From positions 50,519,659 to 50,583,658 of the forward strand of contig CM049313.1 of NCBI GenBank assembly GCA_026874595.1: a stretch of 64,000 bases of DNA, written 5' to 3'. The notes under the pieces were generated by a model. The model was not told where the DNA came from. It searched no databases and was given only the letters and a program-made list of their open reading frames with translations. Source of the DNA: Sipunculus nudus (Eukaryota > Annelida > Sipuncula > Golfingiida > Sipunculidae). The first letter of the stretch is position 1. Every line of letters starts with the position of its first letter. Positions 49,444-63,164 of this stretch are shown piece by piece. A program made the position numbers and the translations under genes.

Positions 49444-50171
49444 TGTCGGCTGAAATTCGAGGAGGATCTTGCACAGGCACTCAGAGATATACGGAAGGAT
49501 GCGTTACCAAGGTGATGATGACGTGAAATGTATTATCCTGTGGAATGTTATATGATAAATCCTTCAAACATGAAACTTGATACGCGGGAACTTGGTGACC
49601 TAAAATTTCCTTGATACTAACGTTTTCTTAATATTAAAGCAATGTGAATCTATGAAAAGACTTGCATGCACCAGAGACGAGAGAACTGTTATAATTTACT
49701 AGGAGATGAGAACTGATGATCAACATCTGTCCATTAATAAATGTATCTGTGGTTCGCTGAAATATACAAAAAAACGTGCATGTGGAGACTCGATATTTTG
49801 CAATTAATAAGACTTCTCCATGTCAAGATGCTATAATCAAGGCATAGCAAGCATCTAGGACATGTTTCACCATACGGAGTATTCCGAAAACTCACTGGTG
49901 CTTCAGCGTAAGAAACGATTACAAAGACGTATGTAAATACTTATAAATATGTATATAACTTATATATAAAGATGATAACCTCAGGTTCAGCCCCGGATCG
50001 GGGTTAAATACTGAATCATATTTAAATTCGTAGCAGCCATCCACTTGATTACGAGTATTTTGACATTGGTGTCATATTCAAATTGCATAGTCTTGTGCAA
50101 TAGTGTAGCGCTATAGTATAATTGTATCGTGTATCATCTTTAATGTGCAGAGTACTTATTTATATAGAAAT
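49444..50171. other. Gene-free stretch downstream of the receptor gene
   Basis: No exon, RNA gene or repeat boundary is supported here. Confidence 0.4.
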
Positions 50172-50204
50172 ACACACAGACACACACACATATATATATA
50201 TATG

Positions 50205-50278
<74 letters not shown>
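50172..50278. repeat. Compound (CA)n(TA)n microsatellite
   Basis: CA repeats pass into TA repeats broken by two TGTA steps and one TACA step. Confidence 0.95.
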
Positions 50279-50280
<2 letters not shown>

Positions 50281-50625
50281 TTAGCCTTATGACCATCCCA
50301 GCAATCTCAAAATTGATGTTCATTATGTCCGGATTAAAAATATAATACCATTTAAGGACACGACCAAGACATTTTGATGTCGCAGTCTGTTGAATGTGGA
50401 TGATGATAATAATGCGGTACGAATGATATGTTACAGTTAAAGAGTTCTTGATTTAAGGTTTTATATGCAAGGGGCAAGGAAAATTTTTTTAAAATCTAAA
50501 CTTCTCCGTTTTCATTAGAGACATGCCGGCAGGGATCGAAGCGTTCAAGGCGTTCGGAAGTCCAACGCCTTAAAATTACACTTTTACCGGAACAAGGATG
50601 TGAATAGTTAATGATGAGGAATACC

Positions 50626-50628
<3 letters not shown>

Positions 50629-50695
<67 letters not shown>
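50629..50695. repeat. (TA)n microsatellite
   Basis: About 33 TA repeats with one TACA interruption, 350 bases after the preceding TA array. Confidence 0.95.
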
Positions 50696-50696
<1 letters not shown>

Positions 50697-53518
50697 GGCA
50701 GTATTAGAAGTATGTGCCTATATATGGGCAAAGGTGATATAAATTGCCTGTTTGTGATTTCTTCCATATAATATTATATAACAAGTGGTTCTTCAGATAA
50801 GATGTATTATGAAGCTGGTTGGTGATCGATGAGACCTACCACAGATGTATCAAACCAGCACATCAAACTGTTAAAGGTGGAGGGAGGTTTCATCCATCAA
50901 AAAGGGTAATTTATTGTCAATAGAGCATGGTTCAAGGGAAGGAGAAAATATTCTATTGTGGTCTTTATCCTTTAGTATTTTCAAAGATGGCCTGTGGATA
51001 TGAAAATTCATCCTTACGCCCTTTGGCAGTTTTCTCAAAGTTATTACACTTTGGAAGAAGTAAGCATCTCTTGTGTTTTGTTGTGTGTTCTTTATAATGA
51101 GCTTTACTTGATTTTTTTTACAATTGAGATTGGAAAACGTACCAAAAAAAGCTGCTAGGCAGTTGTAGTTAGTATTGTATCAATGATCAGCTTTCGTTTA
51201 ATTAAGCTATGATCTACAGCCGTTGTATTTATTTATTGTTTTATCAGTGTATACTCAATATGTCACCATTGAAAGCAATGAGTTAGCGAACCCCTGACAT
51301 TGATGGTGCCATGGTGAGTCTTGATAAAAAATACGACTGCTCCCGCTCACACCTTTACAATTATATACATTAGGTTTAACAGAAAGAAGGTAGACAGAAA
51401 CTCACCAGGTTTACAAACCTTTAAATGATTGGTCAGACTCTCGTTTACGTCTCCCATCGACAGGCGTTGATCTAAAAGTTTAGCAACAGATTTGTTTCCC
51501 CACCATTTAGACTGGCCGTACGCGAACCACCTGTTAGGTTTATTATTTCGTTAATAATTCATGACTAAGCCCGCTGTGGGGATCACTGAAGCAATGTCTC
51601 TGCTCGAACGTGCAAGAGACCATGCTCGCAGGAAGATCATATGAGCAGCAAATATGTTCTAGCGTCCACGTTCACACACTTTACACAACAGCGCTGCAAT
51701 GACTTGCAAGTGCCGATTCTGCATTAGTCCAATATAAGTTTACCAGATTGGAATTCCTTTTCCACGTGGGAGCTTATTTGCACTAACATCAGGTTCAATA
51801 TCTGTATAAGCCCTGTACCGAGGATGATAATGTATTTACATTGACACCAAGCTACAGTCCTCTAACATGGGCCTTGCAAAAAGAAAATGAGAACGAAGTT
51901 TCAGGTTGGATCATATTTGAAGTGACACCACCAGAGCTCGTAGATAAATAAAGTAGCGAATTCCTGATTGTTTGGCCATTATTGGTATTCCTCTATCAGT
52001 GAAGCACCGCCATGTCACATTTAATTGTGATTGCACGGAGTTTGGTGCACAATGGTCGGTTTGTTTTGTTTTAATATTCGTTTACTTTCTCCTGGTACTG
52101 AATTAGATTCATCAAAACCCTACAGAAACAACAAATCTTGCGTGTCATGACAAAAAATAATTTTCAGATGGCTAATTGTGAGTATTTTGAAAAGGTTCAT
52201 ATACAAAGTCTTGTGAGTCTGAAAATATGGATCTATAGCGTAGAGGTAAATATTAAAACGCCCTGATTAAATTCCGCAAGCTTGCCCAAACATGAACGAT
52301 TTGGGGGGGGGGGGGGGGAGGTGTCTGCATGTGACCGGAACTAAAATATCGGAAAATGCTAAGAAATATTTTGGTTGATGGACTACCGCCACCTGATGAA
52401 CATGGTATGCTTTGTGTACAGTTAGCTGACCAATGAAGCAAAAGTATATATTGGCCGGTGTGGCTGCACTCCATAATAAATCGGTTGCTGTTTACATCCC
52501 CTGTGTTGTTGTTTTTCCTGCTAAATTGCATGGACCTTTAAACATAATAGTTATTACACAGACTACAAAATAAATCTAATCATCTTTATAAAAAAATACT
52601 ATAAAATATCTAAATACTGAACGTACCCGTCGACCTTGGTTACTGTATGTTCATTTTAAATATGATTGTCTGCATCTGAGTTTTGCTCATTAATTTCTTT
52701 TTGGGGGTTGCTGTAAAATATGTACTGAAATATTTAGTTGTCATGAATACTCAAATGCATTGGCAAACTTTACTCTTGCATTAATAAAACAAAACTAATA
52801 ACAATGATGATAATAATAACATAGTTAATATTTAAAACATGCAAAATTACTTTTACTACATGCTAACAGGCATAAAATACAGCCCTTTGGATAATCTATA
52901 AAAAAGATTACAGGCCGGAGCAAGACGAATAAATTTCCGTTTTTTTTTTAATCTTTACGGAGAATCCCTTTAAAATAGACCAATGGAGGTTATTAAATCA
53001 GACTGCAAAAAATCAAGAATGTCTAGCATCAATGTAGTCTAGCATTGATGCAATAAATCAACTTTAATTGCAAAAGACACAAGGTATTTATGCCTACCTA
53101 GGTCTCCCTCGAATGAAAAAAACAAAATTTCTTTTTTTTCAATCTTTTACATTTCTGTTAACGTTCGATCTCCTGTTTGACATTTGGTTACAATATTAGT
53201 CCTGGGCCACAGAATTGCTCCTTATATTAATGTATTTCAGTTAACAAACATGCGTGCTCTCGGATAATGTAATCTTTGCATGGAGAAAAGTTCCAGATAT
53301 TGCTTGACAAATATTGCTTGACCCGGAGATCTCATTAATAAGCAAAGTAAACAATTCAACACTGAGCTGCCTGAAATTCGAAGCAGGAACAACACTACTG
53401 CGTGCGAAAAACTTGAGCTGCAACAAGTGTAAGTAACATGTTTTCACCATTATTGTAGCATTTTCCATACCATGTTGAGCACTTTGAAACGATTGCTTGG
53501 ACAAACAAATTCATATTA

Positions 53519-53521
<3 letters not shown>
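50696..53521. other. Gene-free stretch
   Basis: No supported exon. A poly-G tract is at 52302-52318. The minus frame 52253-52531 runs through this tract as poly-Pro and is an artefact. Confidence 0.4.

Positions 53522-53567
<46 letters not shown>
53522..53567. repeat. (TA)n microsatellite
   Basis: About 23 uninterrupted TA repeats. Confidence 0.95.
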
Positions 53568-53570
<3 letters not shown>

Positions 53571-54189
53571 TTTGAATTTGGATTTTGTATGGATGCCTTA
53601 TATGCAATCCTTTTCTCTGCACTTGTTGCAACCACTCTTTAAACCGAAGCTTTAAATGGATCGAAGCGCCAAAGCTCCTTTGGTTGTGACCAAATACAAC
53701 GTTATTTGGTGAGAGCACCAAAGCACATCTTTAGTTAAAGACTTTCAGCACATTCTAGCTGAAATATCATGTCATGTCTGGAAAGTAAACTTTGGTACGG
53801 CGAAAAAAAATGAGTGGTGGAGTTCGGTTGCTTGAGAGTTTCGCTCATTCACTAACCATATCGGAACTGAAGCGTTGGTCAGTGGTAACAATAACAAAAC
53901 ATATTACTAATGCACATAGTTATAATTTAACAATATATAGTGGTATAATGCATGTGTTATCGAATCTTGAACATCTCACTGACAATTTCGTCAGTTCACT
54001 TCATTATCGTAATATCTAACCTACAACATCATGTTTTTTTTTATTTTTAACACCTATATCGAAAATAACATGAGTAAATTAGAAAAAAGATTATAAATAT
54101 ATAAACATTACACTTTGTCCAATAAAACAAATTCTCTAATCTCCAAAAGACTCGTGAATATTCATGAATAAACCTGAAATACTTAGTTC

Positions 54190-54220
<31 letters not shown>

Positions 54221-55920
54221 ATGCGTGCTTGGTTGATTTACTTTTTTTTTTCCTTAACACAAAAACATACCCGTTACCATCCCGGTGCCAGTGCAAATGG
54301 TCTTGATGGTTGATTGTCAGGATTTGACAGTTTATAAGCAATTACAGGTAGGACAACATGGCCGACATTACTCTTGTGCCGCGCCTCGTCTATCTGAGCC
54401 CTGCACATCAATCAGTCAAGATGTTTGTCCTGAGACCAGGGAACCTATATATTCGGCTAAGGCTTTTACAGTCGTTAAAGCTTCACAGCTGACCTAGCTG
54501 TCCTATCGATGTTTTCGGCAAAGAGGGTTAAGTTTTTAAGGCTTCGCCCATGATGACACTGCGAGAAAATAGATAGGCTGCTTAAATGTCAGTATGTAGA
54601 GAAAGGTAACAGTAATCAGGTTATGGTCATCGGACACTCGCTCATGACAAAGAAGAAAAAAGCCCCCTCTCCGAAAATATAATTTTTGCACAATTTCAGT
54701 ACTAAATTTTTCGTGTTTTAACTTTGATTTAAGACACCTTCAGTTACAAACATTCAGCAAACTTCTAGATAATGTCTATGACGATACCGTGAGGCAGGTG
54801 ATCCGTATATCAGATCCAGTTTTTTTCAAAATTATTGAGGGAAATTATTGAGGGAAAAACGACCTAATGGCAAACTGTATAACTGTCGAGAAATCACTAT
54901 GTAGCATTAGGGGGGGGGGGGCAAGAGAAAATGAAAACCAAGCCCATATGGCCATTATCATAACATATGCAAACATGGGATTGGTGAGATTGTAAGTCAA
55001 AGATAGCTGTGTATGCTGCTCAAGCCCCAAAATGCCCTGATGATTAACAAAGAAATATCGCGCATGCGGTCACCCCAGAGTGAGCAGATGGCTACCAGGC
55101 AAGATAAGACGCCAGCGGGGGTCCAGTTCACGGTAGTATACCGTATAGCGAGTTAAGTACAGCCGGGCCATGAAATAGAAAAAATACGGTACTATCGTGA
55201 AAGAAACACGGTAGACTACTGCATACTCCGGCGATGTCTTAGATTGTGGTACCTAAGGCATTCATTTTGAAATTTCCATAAAGTTGTTTTTGTTTACAAC
55301 TCGCCTGCCAAATTTCAATTATAATCTTGTTGTTAGCACACAAAGTCTTCAGCCACTGCACCAAGTTACATGAACCCTTGGAACACACATAGCCCTTAAA
55401 CTTACTGTTTTTTTAGGTATATTTTAAGTTCCAAAATATTTGAACTCCTAAATATCGAGCACGGCTTAAACCGTCATCTTCATATAGTGTTGACCTTACA
55501 ATCCGCCCCCCCCCCCCCTCCCTCCAACCCCTCTCATCTGGCACACGTCATATATCAAGAGTCCAGAAGAAGCATGTAAAAACTGAAAGTAAGCATCTCC
55601 ATCTTCCCTTTGACCTCGCAAAACAGCGATTTTCAACTTTAGTACAGAGGACTTTAAATAAATCCGTGCAAATAAGAATGGCGATTCTGTTCGAACAATT
55701 ATTATATTGAAAGAATATTACCCTTTAAACAATCGTCCTCGAAAAAAGTACACGTTATGTATCGAACGCCTTGCGTGTACTTATTTATTGCATACGCCAG
55801 CATTTCCGTTTGGCGCAGCAGAACATAAAGTTCAAATTTATCTATAGTCATGAATATGTATATGGGCATTTTACCACACTGAGCATCTTTTTTTCACATA
55901 ACTAAGCTTTCATCCCTGTC
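53568..55920. other. Gene-free stretch
   Basis: Besides the CT array, only a poly-G tract (54911-54920) and a poly-C tract (55505-55518) stand out. Frames at 53792-54019 and 54285-54497 have no recognisable domain. Confidence 0.4.
54190..54220. repeat. (CT)n microsatellite
   Basis: About 15 CT repeats with one CCC interruption at the left. Confidence 0.9.
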
Positions 55921-55924
55921 ACAG

Positions 55925-56713
55925 TATTACAGGTGCTCTTTTTATTATGTGGAACGGGCGTAACTCATGTTGTAGCACTCGTGTCTGACCGCGTATTACA
56001 TTCTATGTTTAATCCGTGCTGGTTGAGCTCTTGTTGTCGTGTTGGCTTGGGGCGAGATCAAGTGTACACCATGGTGTGTAGAGGCACGGCGATGTTTTCT
56101 AGAGAATTCCTGAAACGCTTGTTTACTGTTAAATAAGGTCCTTATAGACTGTTCGAGAAGTGGAAAATTCTCGGCTTGGGGTTTGAAGGTATATAAAGGG
56201 GCTGTTTTTTTAGAACCAGAGAGAGAGCAGACAAGATTCCAGCGGACGCAGAAGCGTGTCAGATTCTAGGACCTTATCCGACGAATGCGGCAATTATTGA
56301 TTTTTAAAGACTTTCTCCTGAATTTTATGCATTTCGACTTCAGTTTACTTTCTGGGTTGTTGCAAGAACTTTCCACTGGACTGTCATTCTCCGAGAGATT
56401 ACACTTGAAGGACTTATCGTTGTGATGGTGTTGGTATCCAGGTACTATGCACATTATTATTCTATGTGATTGTATTGACTTGTTGCTATACCGCTGTTTT
56501 ACTGTATAATTGTATTGATTTAGTGTATTGTAATGTTAGGGTTGTTTTATGAATAAATTAAAGTTATTTGTTAACGAAAAACCACTGTCTTCTTTATTCA
56601 TTTCTAGACATTTCACGTTGCCTAGTGTTACAGAATCTGATTTTTTTTAATCTCCGTTGCAGAATTTGTATTCATCACGCATACGTGATCTGTTTATAAT
56701 AGGTTCCGTAACA
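55925..56713 (+). mobile_element. Solo LTR of an LTR retrotransposon
   Basis: A 789 bp insertion with ends TATTACAGG and CCGTAACA, an imperfect inverted pair close to the canonical TG...CA of LTRs (the second base is A instead of G). It is flanked by ACAG on both sides (55921-55924 and 56714-56717). Inside, in the right order and spacing, are a TATA box (TATATAAAGG, 56190-56199), an AGAGAGAGCAG stretch of the kind found at LTR transcript starts, and AATAAA at 56552-56557. The uninterrupted version GTCACAGAAATAGGG is present at 56954-56968, which shows the empty site. No gag or pol is nearby, so recombination between two LTRs probably removed the interior. Ty3/gypsy or BEL/Pao would suit a 4-bp duplication. 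Confidence 0.75.
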
Positions 56714-56717
56714 ACAG

Positions 56718-57160
56718 AAATAGGGTGTACCAACCAACGTATTCCGGTAATGCAAATTCACTTGGCAAAAGTGCAAATTACGCGAATATAGATACTGCAA
56801 AGAAGTACTAAAGTACTTATTCTTACGAAACAACCCTATAAATGTATAGACTTTCCCTGTAGTACTATACAAGAAAGTATTTTGAATCCAGGCATTCAAG
56901 GTTGATTTGTAGTTTTTTCGTGAGTTTTTTAAGTTAACTAAGCTTTTATCCTTGTCACAGAAATAGGGTGTACTAACCATCGTATTCCGGTAATGCAAAT
57001 TCACTTGGCAAAATTGCAAATTAGGCGAATATATATACTGCAAAGAAGTACTTGCGTATTTATTCTTATTAAACCAGCCTATAAATGTAGACTTTCCCTG
57101 TAGTACTATATAAGAAAGGATTTTGGATCCAGAAATTCATGGTTGATTTGTGTGTGTGTG
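56718..57160. repeat. Two-copy direct repeat, 243 bp period
   Basis: AAATAGGGTGTACC at 56718 and AAATAGGGTGTACT at 56961 start two similar copies. Shared blocks include CGTATTCCGGTAATGCAAA, TACTGCAAAGAAGTACT and GACTTTCCCTGTAGTAC. The phrase that ends copy 1 (CTAAGCTTTTATCCTTGTC) also occurs just left of the solo LTR, so a third partial copy existed at the insertion site. The second copy runs out into a GT/T-rich tract (57150-57180). The 122-codon minus frame across it is a repeat artefact. Confidence 0.85.
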
Positions 57161-58389
57161 TTTTTTTTTTTTTTTTTTTCCTAATTAAATTAAAAAAAAC
57201 ATGGGCATGGCGTCAATATTGCCGGAGGCTGACAATAAAATAGATAAAACGATTGTATATAGTAGCCTTCTTCTGTGTGGACAAATATTAAAATTATTAA
57301 TTATGCAGCTTAATATATATAATCGCGGAAAAGAAGACGGACTTGTCCTAGAAGAGCCCATCGACCATAAGTGTTCCTAATATGGAGTGTCAACAAACAT
57401 CGGAAGCAGGTAAACTTTTGCAGAGGAGAAAACCCAACTGCGTATTAATCATATAGATCAATATTTACATATTTGAACCACAGGCGTAGAGGTATTTCTA
57501 TAATTATTCACACGTAGATGCACATTTTTTAAACTGACACAGCGCTTCCAGCATAAAAAGGGCATATATGAGGACCATCTGACATGATTTCATGCAGTTA
57601 TTAGCATGCGGAAATTCCAGTACTCACAGCTGTTGATATATTTAGATATATCCGTTTCTCGATACGGGTCTCCATTCGAAACAGTTCTCAACACCTGTTT
57701 TCAGACTGAACAGGTAAAATAATGACCTCTTAAAAATGTTCCTCTTTCGTAATCTATTGTGGCACGGCAAGCAGGCGAGCATAACGTCAGTAAAACAAAA
57801 TATCACATGGAAATGCGTTATACCTGCATCAGTATACATTGCTATAATGGTACATATATTAGATAAAGTATAACTCGGTTTTGTCCGTTCCATGCAAATG
57901 TTATTAGAAAATTGCTATAATTTGCTGTGATGTCTTTATATTATAAATTACATATAGGCCTACCTGAATTAGTCAGTAGACATTTTTATAGCGACATGAA
58001 TAACGTTCTGTATCAGAATCAGTTATCCACATCAAATATATCTCAGTTGCTGATACATGTGTTTACATGACTTATACAATTCGTCCCGTATGCGTAGACT
58101 CGGAAGAGTTTATTATTTAAAAGCATTTTATGATTAATTCACTTTCATACTTTTCACTGTTACATAATTAGGTGCTTGTAGAAATGTATTTGTAGAAAGT
58201 ACGCAGTGTTTAGATCAAGCTGCTTGAGCCGGGTAGAGACAAGTTCATTCATTTTTAGACGCCTGGTACATATGAATCCAATCTTTAGAAAACCCATACC
58301 AAGTATAAACGTATTCAATATCCTCGAATTATCTTAACCAGGGTTCGTCTCATATATACGGTAGCTGATTTTGGACATAGAAAAAAATA

Positions 58390-58512
58390 TCTATCTCGAG
58401 ATCTCGAGATAACATCTCGAGATCTTGACATAGAATTTCGCAAAAAAATTTCAGGAAGCAAAAATATTTTAGGAAGCAAAAAAAAAATTAGGAAGCAAAA
58501 AAAAATTTAGGA
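58390..58512. repeat. CTCGAGAT palindrome cluster and short A-rich repeats
   Basis: ATCTCGAGATCTCGAGAT is a perfect palindrome, followed by AACATCTCGAGATCTTG. Directly downstream, AGGAAGCAAAAA plus an ATTT-type tail is repeated three to four times (58455-58512). The two together may be the end of an unnamed transposable element. Confidence 0.7.
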
Positions 58513-59358
58513 ATGCAGTAAAGGTAAACCATTATAACTTACCTACATGCAAGTAAAACACGGGTGTTACCCAAAACAGAATTTCCAGTTTTCAGAGTTT
58601 TTTTTATATTTTCTCTTACCAAGTGTCGCTATAGTAACATGGACCAAACAAAGGCAGTTAAAACCTTTCGAGTCCTCGAATTCAAAAATAGTTACCGTGT
58701 TATGAACAAAAAAAGAACAATACGATAATGTATTAAATAACATAGGGCATGACATGACTCAAAATCATCAGTACCGCTAACAGGGCCACTAACATGCGAC
58801 CGACCTATCCCTGGCAGAAATATGGAAAACAGGCCCGGCTTTTTAATAATTTTAGTGAAAAAAATACCCGGAGGTACACACCGCTCCTATCAGAGATCAG
58901 ATTTGATTAAAGAATAAATTACTCTTATTACCCGGGGCGCCAATTCGAAAGTCTCTGGACGATCTGATTAGCAATCGTTGACGTGAGGGAGGTTCATTTT
59001 CTTCAATATATTGCACTTACGATCAGAACCGTCTCTTTTAAACCCAGACCGTGACACAATCGTCGATTTATTAGTCTTGGTCGCTCCAGCGTCCAAAACT
59101 TCAGTCCACTCTTGCCTATTGTTGAATAATTCATCAGCCACAGATAGTAAAGAGCAACTGAAAATTAGGGTTTGTGGTAATATTCTAAAATTCAATATAC
59201 CTGCAGCTGTGTTACGAATGCAAATAAATTCAGTTACTACTTGTCATTATAGAGTATTGATAGCCGCAGCTTCATTTCAAAGTTGTGAGGATAACACCCA
59301 ATCTTGCATGAATGTAATCAGAATTTTATCTTAATGGAAACTAGAATTTGTTATGTTT

Positions 59359-59412
59359 CAGTCTGTTCATTTTTATTCAAAATTATCATTTTTATTCAAA
59401 ATGAACAGACTG
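59359..59412. repeat. Perfect 15-bp inverted repeat (hairpin)
   Basis: CAGTCTGTTCATTTT at 59359-59373 is the exact reverse complement of 59398-59412. The 24-base loop contains another copy of TTTTTATTCAAAA. It may be a small foldback or a by-product of local inverted duplication; there is no U tract or context to suggest a Pol III terminator. Confidence 0.8.
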
Positions 59413-62400
59413 AATAGAAAACTTAAGATTTGTTAATGCACAACATGCATAATGTTAAGGAGAACAGGAATGGCTTAACTCATTTTATAGTCCCAGAACA
59501 TTTTTAGATTAAACCATTAATTAAGTTTTCGAAATTTACTTTTTCGTTCACATAAGTTAGATGATACAGTTTAATTTTCATGACTTAAAAACCTTGGTAC
59601 TTTATATTAATGATATCTCATTCTTACATGATAGCGTTAATCAGTGTTATCTTACATCTTTTGAATTCACATCATAATATATATTCATTTGTGTTATATG
59701 CACAAGTACATTTGTATTATATACATATACACACACCCGTGTTTGTTATAATTTGAAATACTGATATATAGAATATACTGATTGTTCAGATATCGAATGT
59801 ATTGCAGTATGATGAGGAATTCGGAAACTTTTAAAAGACCACTGTTAAATTTCTTCCTTGTAAAAGCAATCAAGATAGCTAAGACAACACTGTTGTTTTG
59901 TTATCTGTTTCTCCTTTACTTTTCCAGCCAGGTAATAGACATTGTTCACCAAGTCAGATCACTAGACTGATTCCTTTATCTAGTTAATTCACCTCACTGA
60001 TAATACAAAGTAGATTTCAGAAAAAGATTAATTGTCCACTTCAAGTTGTCACAGTGATAAGTCTAATGAAAGCGTGCCCTGCAAGCTGGAGAGAAAGTTA
60101 TAAGAACGGACTCTATGATCCATATTTATGACGTGCGCCATATTTAAGGGTGTGAATCTTACTATATGTAAAGGTCATATGTATGGATATACGTGTATGT
60201 AGGTTGGTGTTTTAGTCCATTTGTGAATATACGGAGTTATGAATGTATGAACGGATGTTCGTATCAGTTCATGTATGAACGGATGTATGTGTTAATATAC
60301 AGGCCGCTTCTATGGTTCACATTTTCATATGTTTTTCTGCGTGTCATAAAAGTCTTTCAGAAGATGTCTTCGGGCCCTTTTCAATGAAGAACGAGAGCAG
60401 TTTTCGTTATATATATGCCAAGCAGTCGGTGGAAAATATCTCCTAATATTTAAATATTCATGAATATTCATGAAGATCTTTTCGCATGACCTCTTGTGTG
60501 TTTATGTCAGCTTTCATACCTTGTGGTAAATAAGAGCATGAGCGGAAGCGGCTGAGAAGGAAGATTGAAAAGTTGTTTTTATCTTTCTTTGGAGGTGATT
60601 ATAGCATAATTTTGGTCGATTAGCAGTCAAAGTAAAGGAACCATGTTTATTTTTGGGTAAGTTGGTCAGATAGGTGACCGGGGGATGGGCCCTGTGATGC
60701 TTGTAATATCGCTCACCCGGGGACTATTTGTGCAGTTTCACTGTATAATTCGTCGTATGTGTTGTTCATGTTCTTTCTGTAAATATACAATATTAAATGT
60801 TCTAACTCGTGCAGAAGTGATTCCGATTTTTACCAGAAGGCCGTATATTGTGAGTGGGATCATTCAGATGAATCTAGTACGGTGGCCAGGGTTTGTAGGG
60901 GCATAAGTTTCCTTACATTAGTACTAATGAGCAATTCAGGCTTGTTTTTTACAGACTGACAAACAGTAATAGTTTGAATACCCCCATATATATCGAGTAC
61001 TGCATCTATTAATCGACATATTGATACACTTGATATCGATATTTATATCTTTTCCCACAGCACTTCATATGTTAATATTTATATTTTTACATTTTTATGC
61101 GGAAAAAGCAACTCTCTTCCGAAAAGCGGAGTAAATCCGCTGCAGCGTTATATGAGTGGAACATCTTGACCGGGAACTAAAGGAATGAACCTCCATCAAA
61201 TAGCTTTGCCCTGGTTATATGTACTCGCCCTTTGAGTGATATCCTAGTTTAAAACGAATGCTTTTTGTCAGAATCCATATTAATGTCTTTGCCACCAATG
61301 TGACCTACCAATAGTAAATTATGCGTCTGGTTAAAAGGATAAAACAAAAATCATCAGTGTAGTGAGCGCTCAAAAGCTTCTAGCATGAAAAATCTACCCT
61401 CTCCACCCTAAATAGCGGACAGTTGGACAAAACCATCAGAAAACAGCACGGTAATAAGGTCACAGATTCATAAATTTTCGTATTTGCTATTTGTTCGTTG
61501 GTGTATTATTCTGTGCTACCGAAAACGTTGAAATTGAGCCACACTGCTGATGTAAAACACAGTGACAATTCATTCATCGCTCAAAAGTGCTAGAAAATGG
61601 AGATGCGTTTGCAGAGGTAGAGTTTTAAGGAGGTTTAATTCAATAAAACATCCAACATAAACACACTTCCTCTCACCCCTTGTGCCGACCTGGTTTTCAG
61701 AGAAGGTGCTGCATATCATTGAAATCCACGTTAGTTCCTGTTAAGTCAATATAAACCGGGTATTCTTGACCTGCCCAGTCATGCTTTTATAATATAAATA
61801 CAAAAAATAACAATTTGTCAATACAGAGAAGTGGCTCCAGAAAGTCTGTGTCAGGCAATATTTGTAGGATAAAACCACACAAGGCCAAGCTGGATCTCTC
61901 AAAATGAAACAGCTTGTACGAGGGTCGCTCCGACATTACAGCTGGTAGCAACGAAGATTCCTGGGAGGGGGCCGTAAATCCCTAACAGAAGCACATCAAT
62001 AAAGGCTCATGCCTAGGGAATCGGGCCCGGCATTCAGACTTATTTGAAAAATCGTTTTGCTATCATACAATTACACCAGGAGGGTGACCCCCGCACTTTA
62101 CGGCGGTAAAGATGACTCCATAGCGATAGAAAGCTCATGTTTGCTTCATAGAACGACTCCCGAAGGGACGCTATTCCATGTAAGGCGGTCATAAACCCCC
62201 AAACAATAATAAATCTTGTCTGAAAGACGGATGATCAACCAATTAATAAGAGACGAAGCTAATATCCAGCTCATCGATCGGGCCTTGATAAAGCCGGCAT
62301 GTAATCGAACTATCCTCATTGCGAGTATAACAGTCGTTTCAGTTTGATGGGTCGGTGACTTGAGACTTGCCTGCGCTACCGAATGCCGTGCCGCTTTAAT

Positions 62401-63164
62401 AAGAGCACAGGTAGATGTAATTAACTTCTCTGAAGTGTTAATAACACACTGTCTACTTCCATATCGCTCTCCGACCTTGTGGGGGATATAGATTTCTTGG
62501 CATATTGTCAATAGATGGGTATCACATAGAACTTGCGAGAGTGTGTCTATGTGTAGCTTTCCAGCAGTAATCAAATCTCTATTAAATAAGGGATGTTGGA
62601 AACAGCATGTAAGCATGACTGGTCTTGGTCGCTGCAGTTTCCGTTCAGTGATTTGACGTCAACCCCCCTCCCCCCCCCCCCCCCACCATATTTGATCAGT
62701 CTTCGGAAAAAAAAGATATTTTAGAAAAAAAAACCACTAACATCTGAGGAAAACTAATTGAAAAATAAATTGAAAATAAAAAAGTTAAACATGCAAGAAG
62801 TTTTGGTAAAACGTCAGCGTTGGCGACAATGAATACATTGTTTTCTAATGTCAACTTGACCCTTGCACTTACATTTCAGTAAGCTGCCAAGGTGGTTGGG
62901 GTATATCCACACTTTTTAGCAAGGGAGGATAGTCAATGTTATCACCCCCCCCCCCCCCTGTGTGGAAACAAACTACTTTTCTTTTAAAACCTTATACTTA
63001 ATGTGTCACGCAGACATTGAATAAAAAATATATATTGGTGTGTGTGTGCGTTTATATAAAAAAGTTGCAGGGTAATTCAAATGCTAATTTTATAAGAAAG
63101 TATAAATAGATAAGAAAGCATTATTATCTTAAGAAAAAAAAATTAATTTGATATTGATAAATAC

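Larger units (their letters stand above)
57181..63164. other. Gene-free stretch with a few palindromes
   Basis: No exon is supported. Listed separately are the CTCGAGAT cluster (58390-58430) and the hairpin at 59359-59412. 61900-62640 is GC-richer and holds the longest unexplained open frame (156 codons, minus, 62146-62616), which I could not match to a family. Poly-C tracts lie at 62664-62685 and 62945-62957. Confidence 0.35.

Noticed and set aside
62146-62616. 156-codon minus-strand open frame
   Set aside because: Longest frame besides the receptor, but it matches no family I recognise, has no domain-like pattern across its length and no clear splice or start context. It may be chance in a GC-richer patch.
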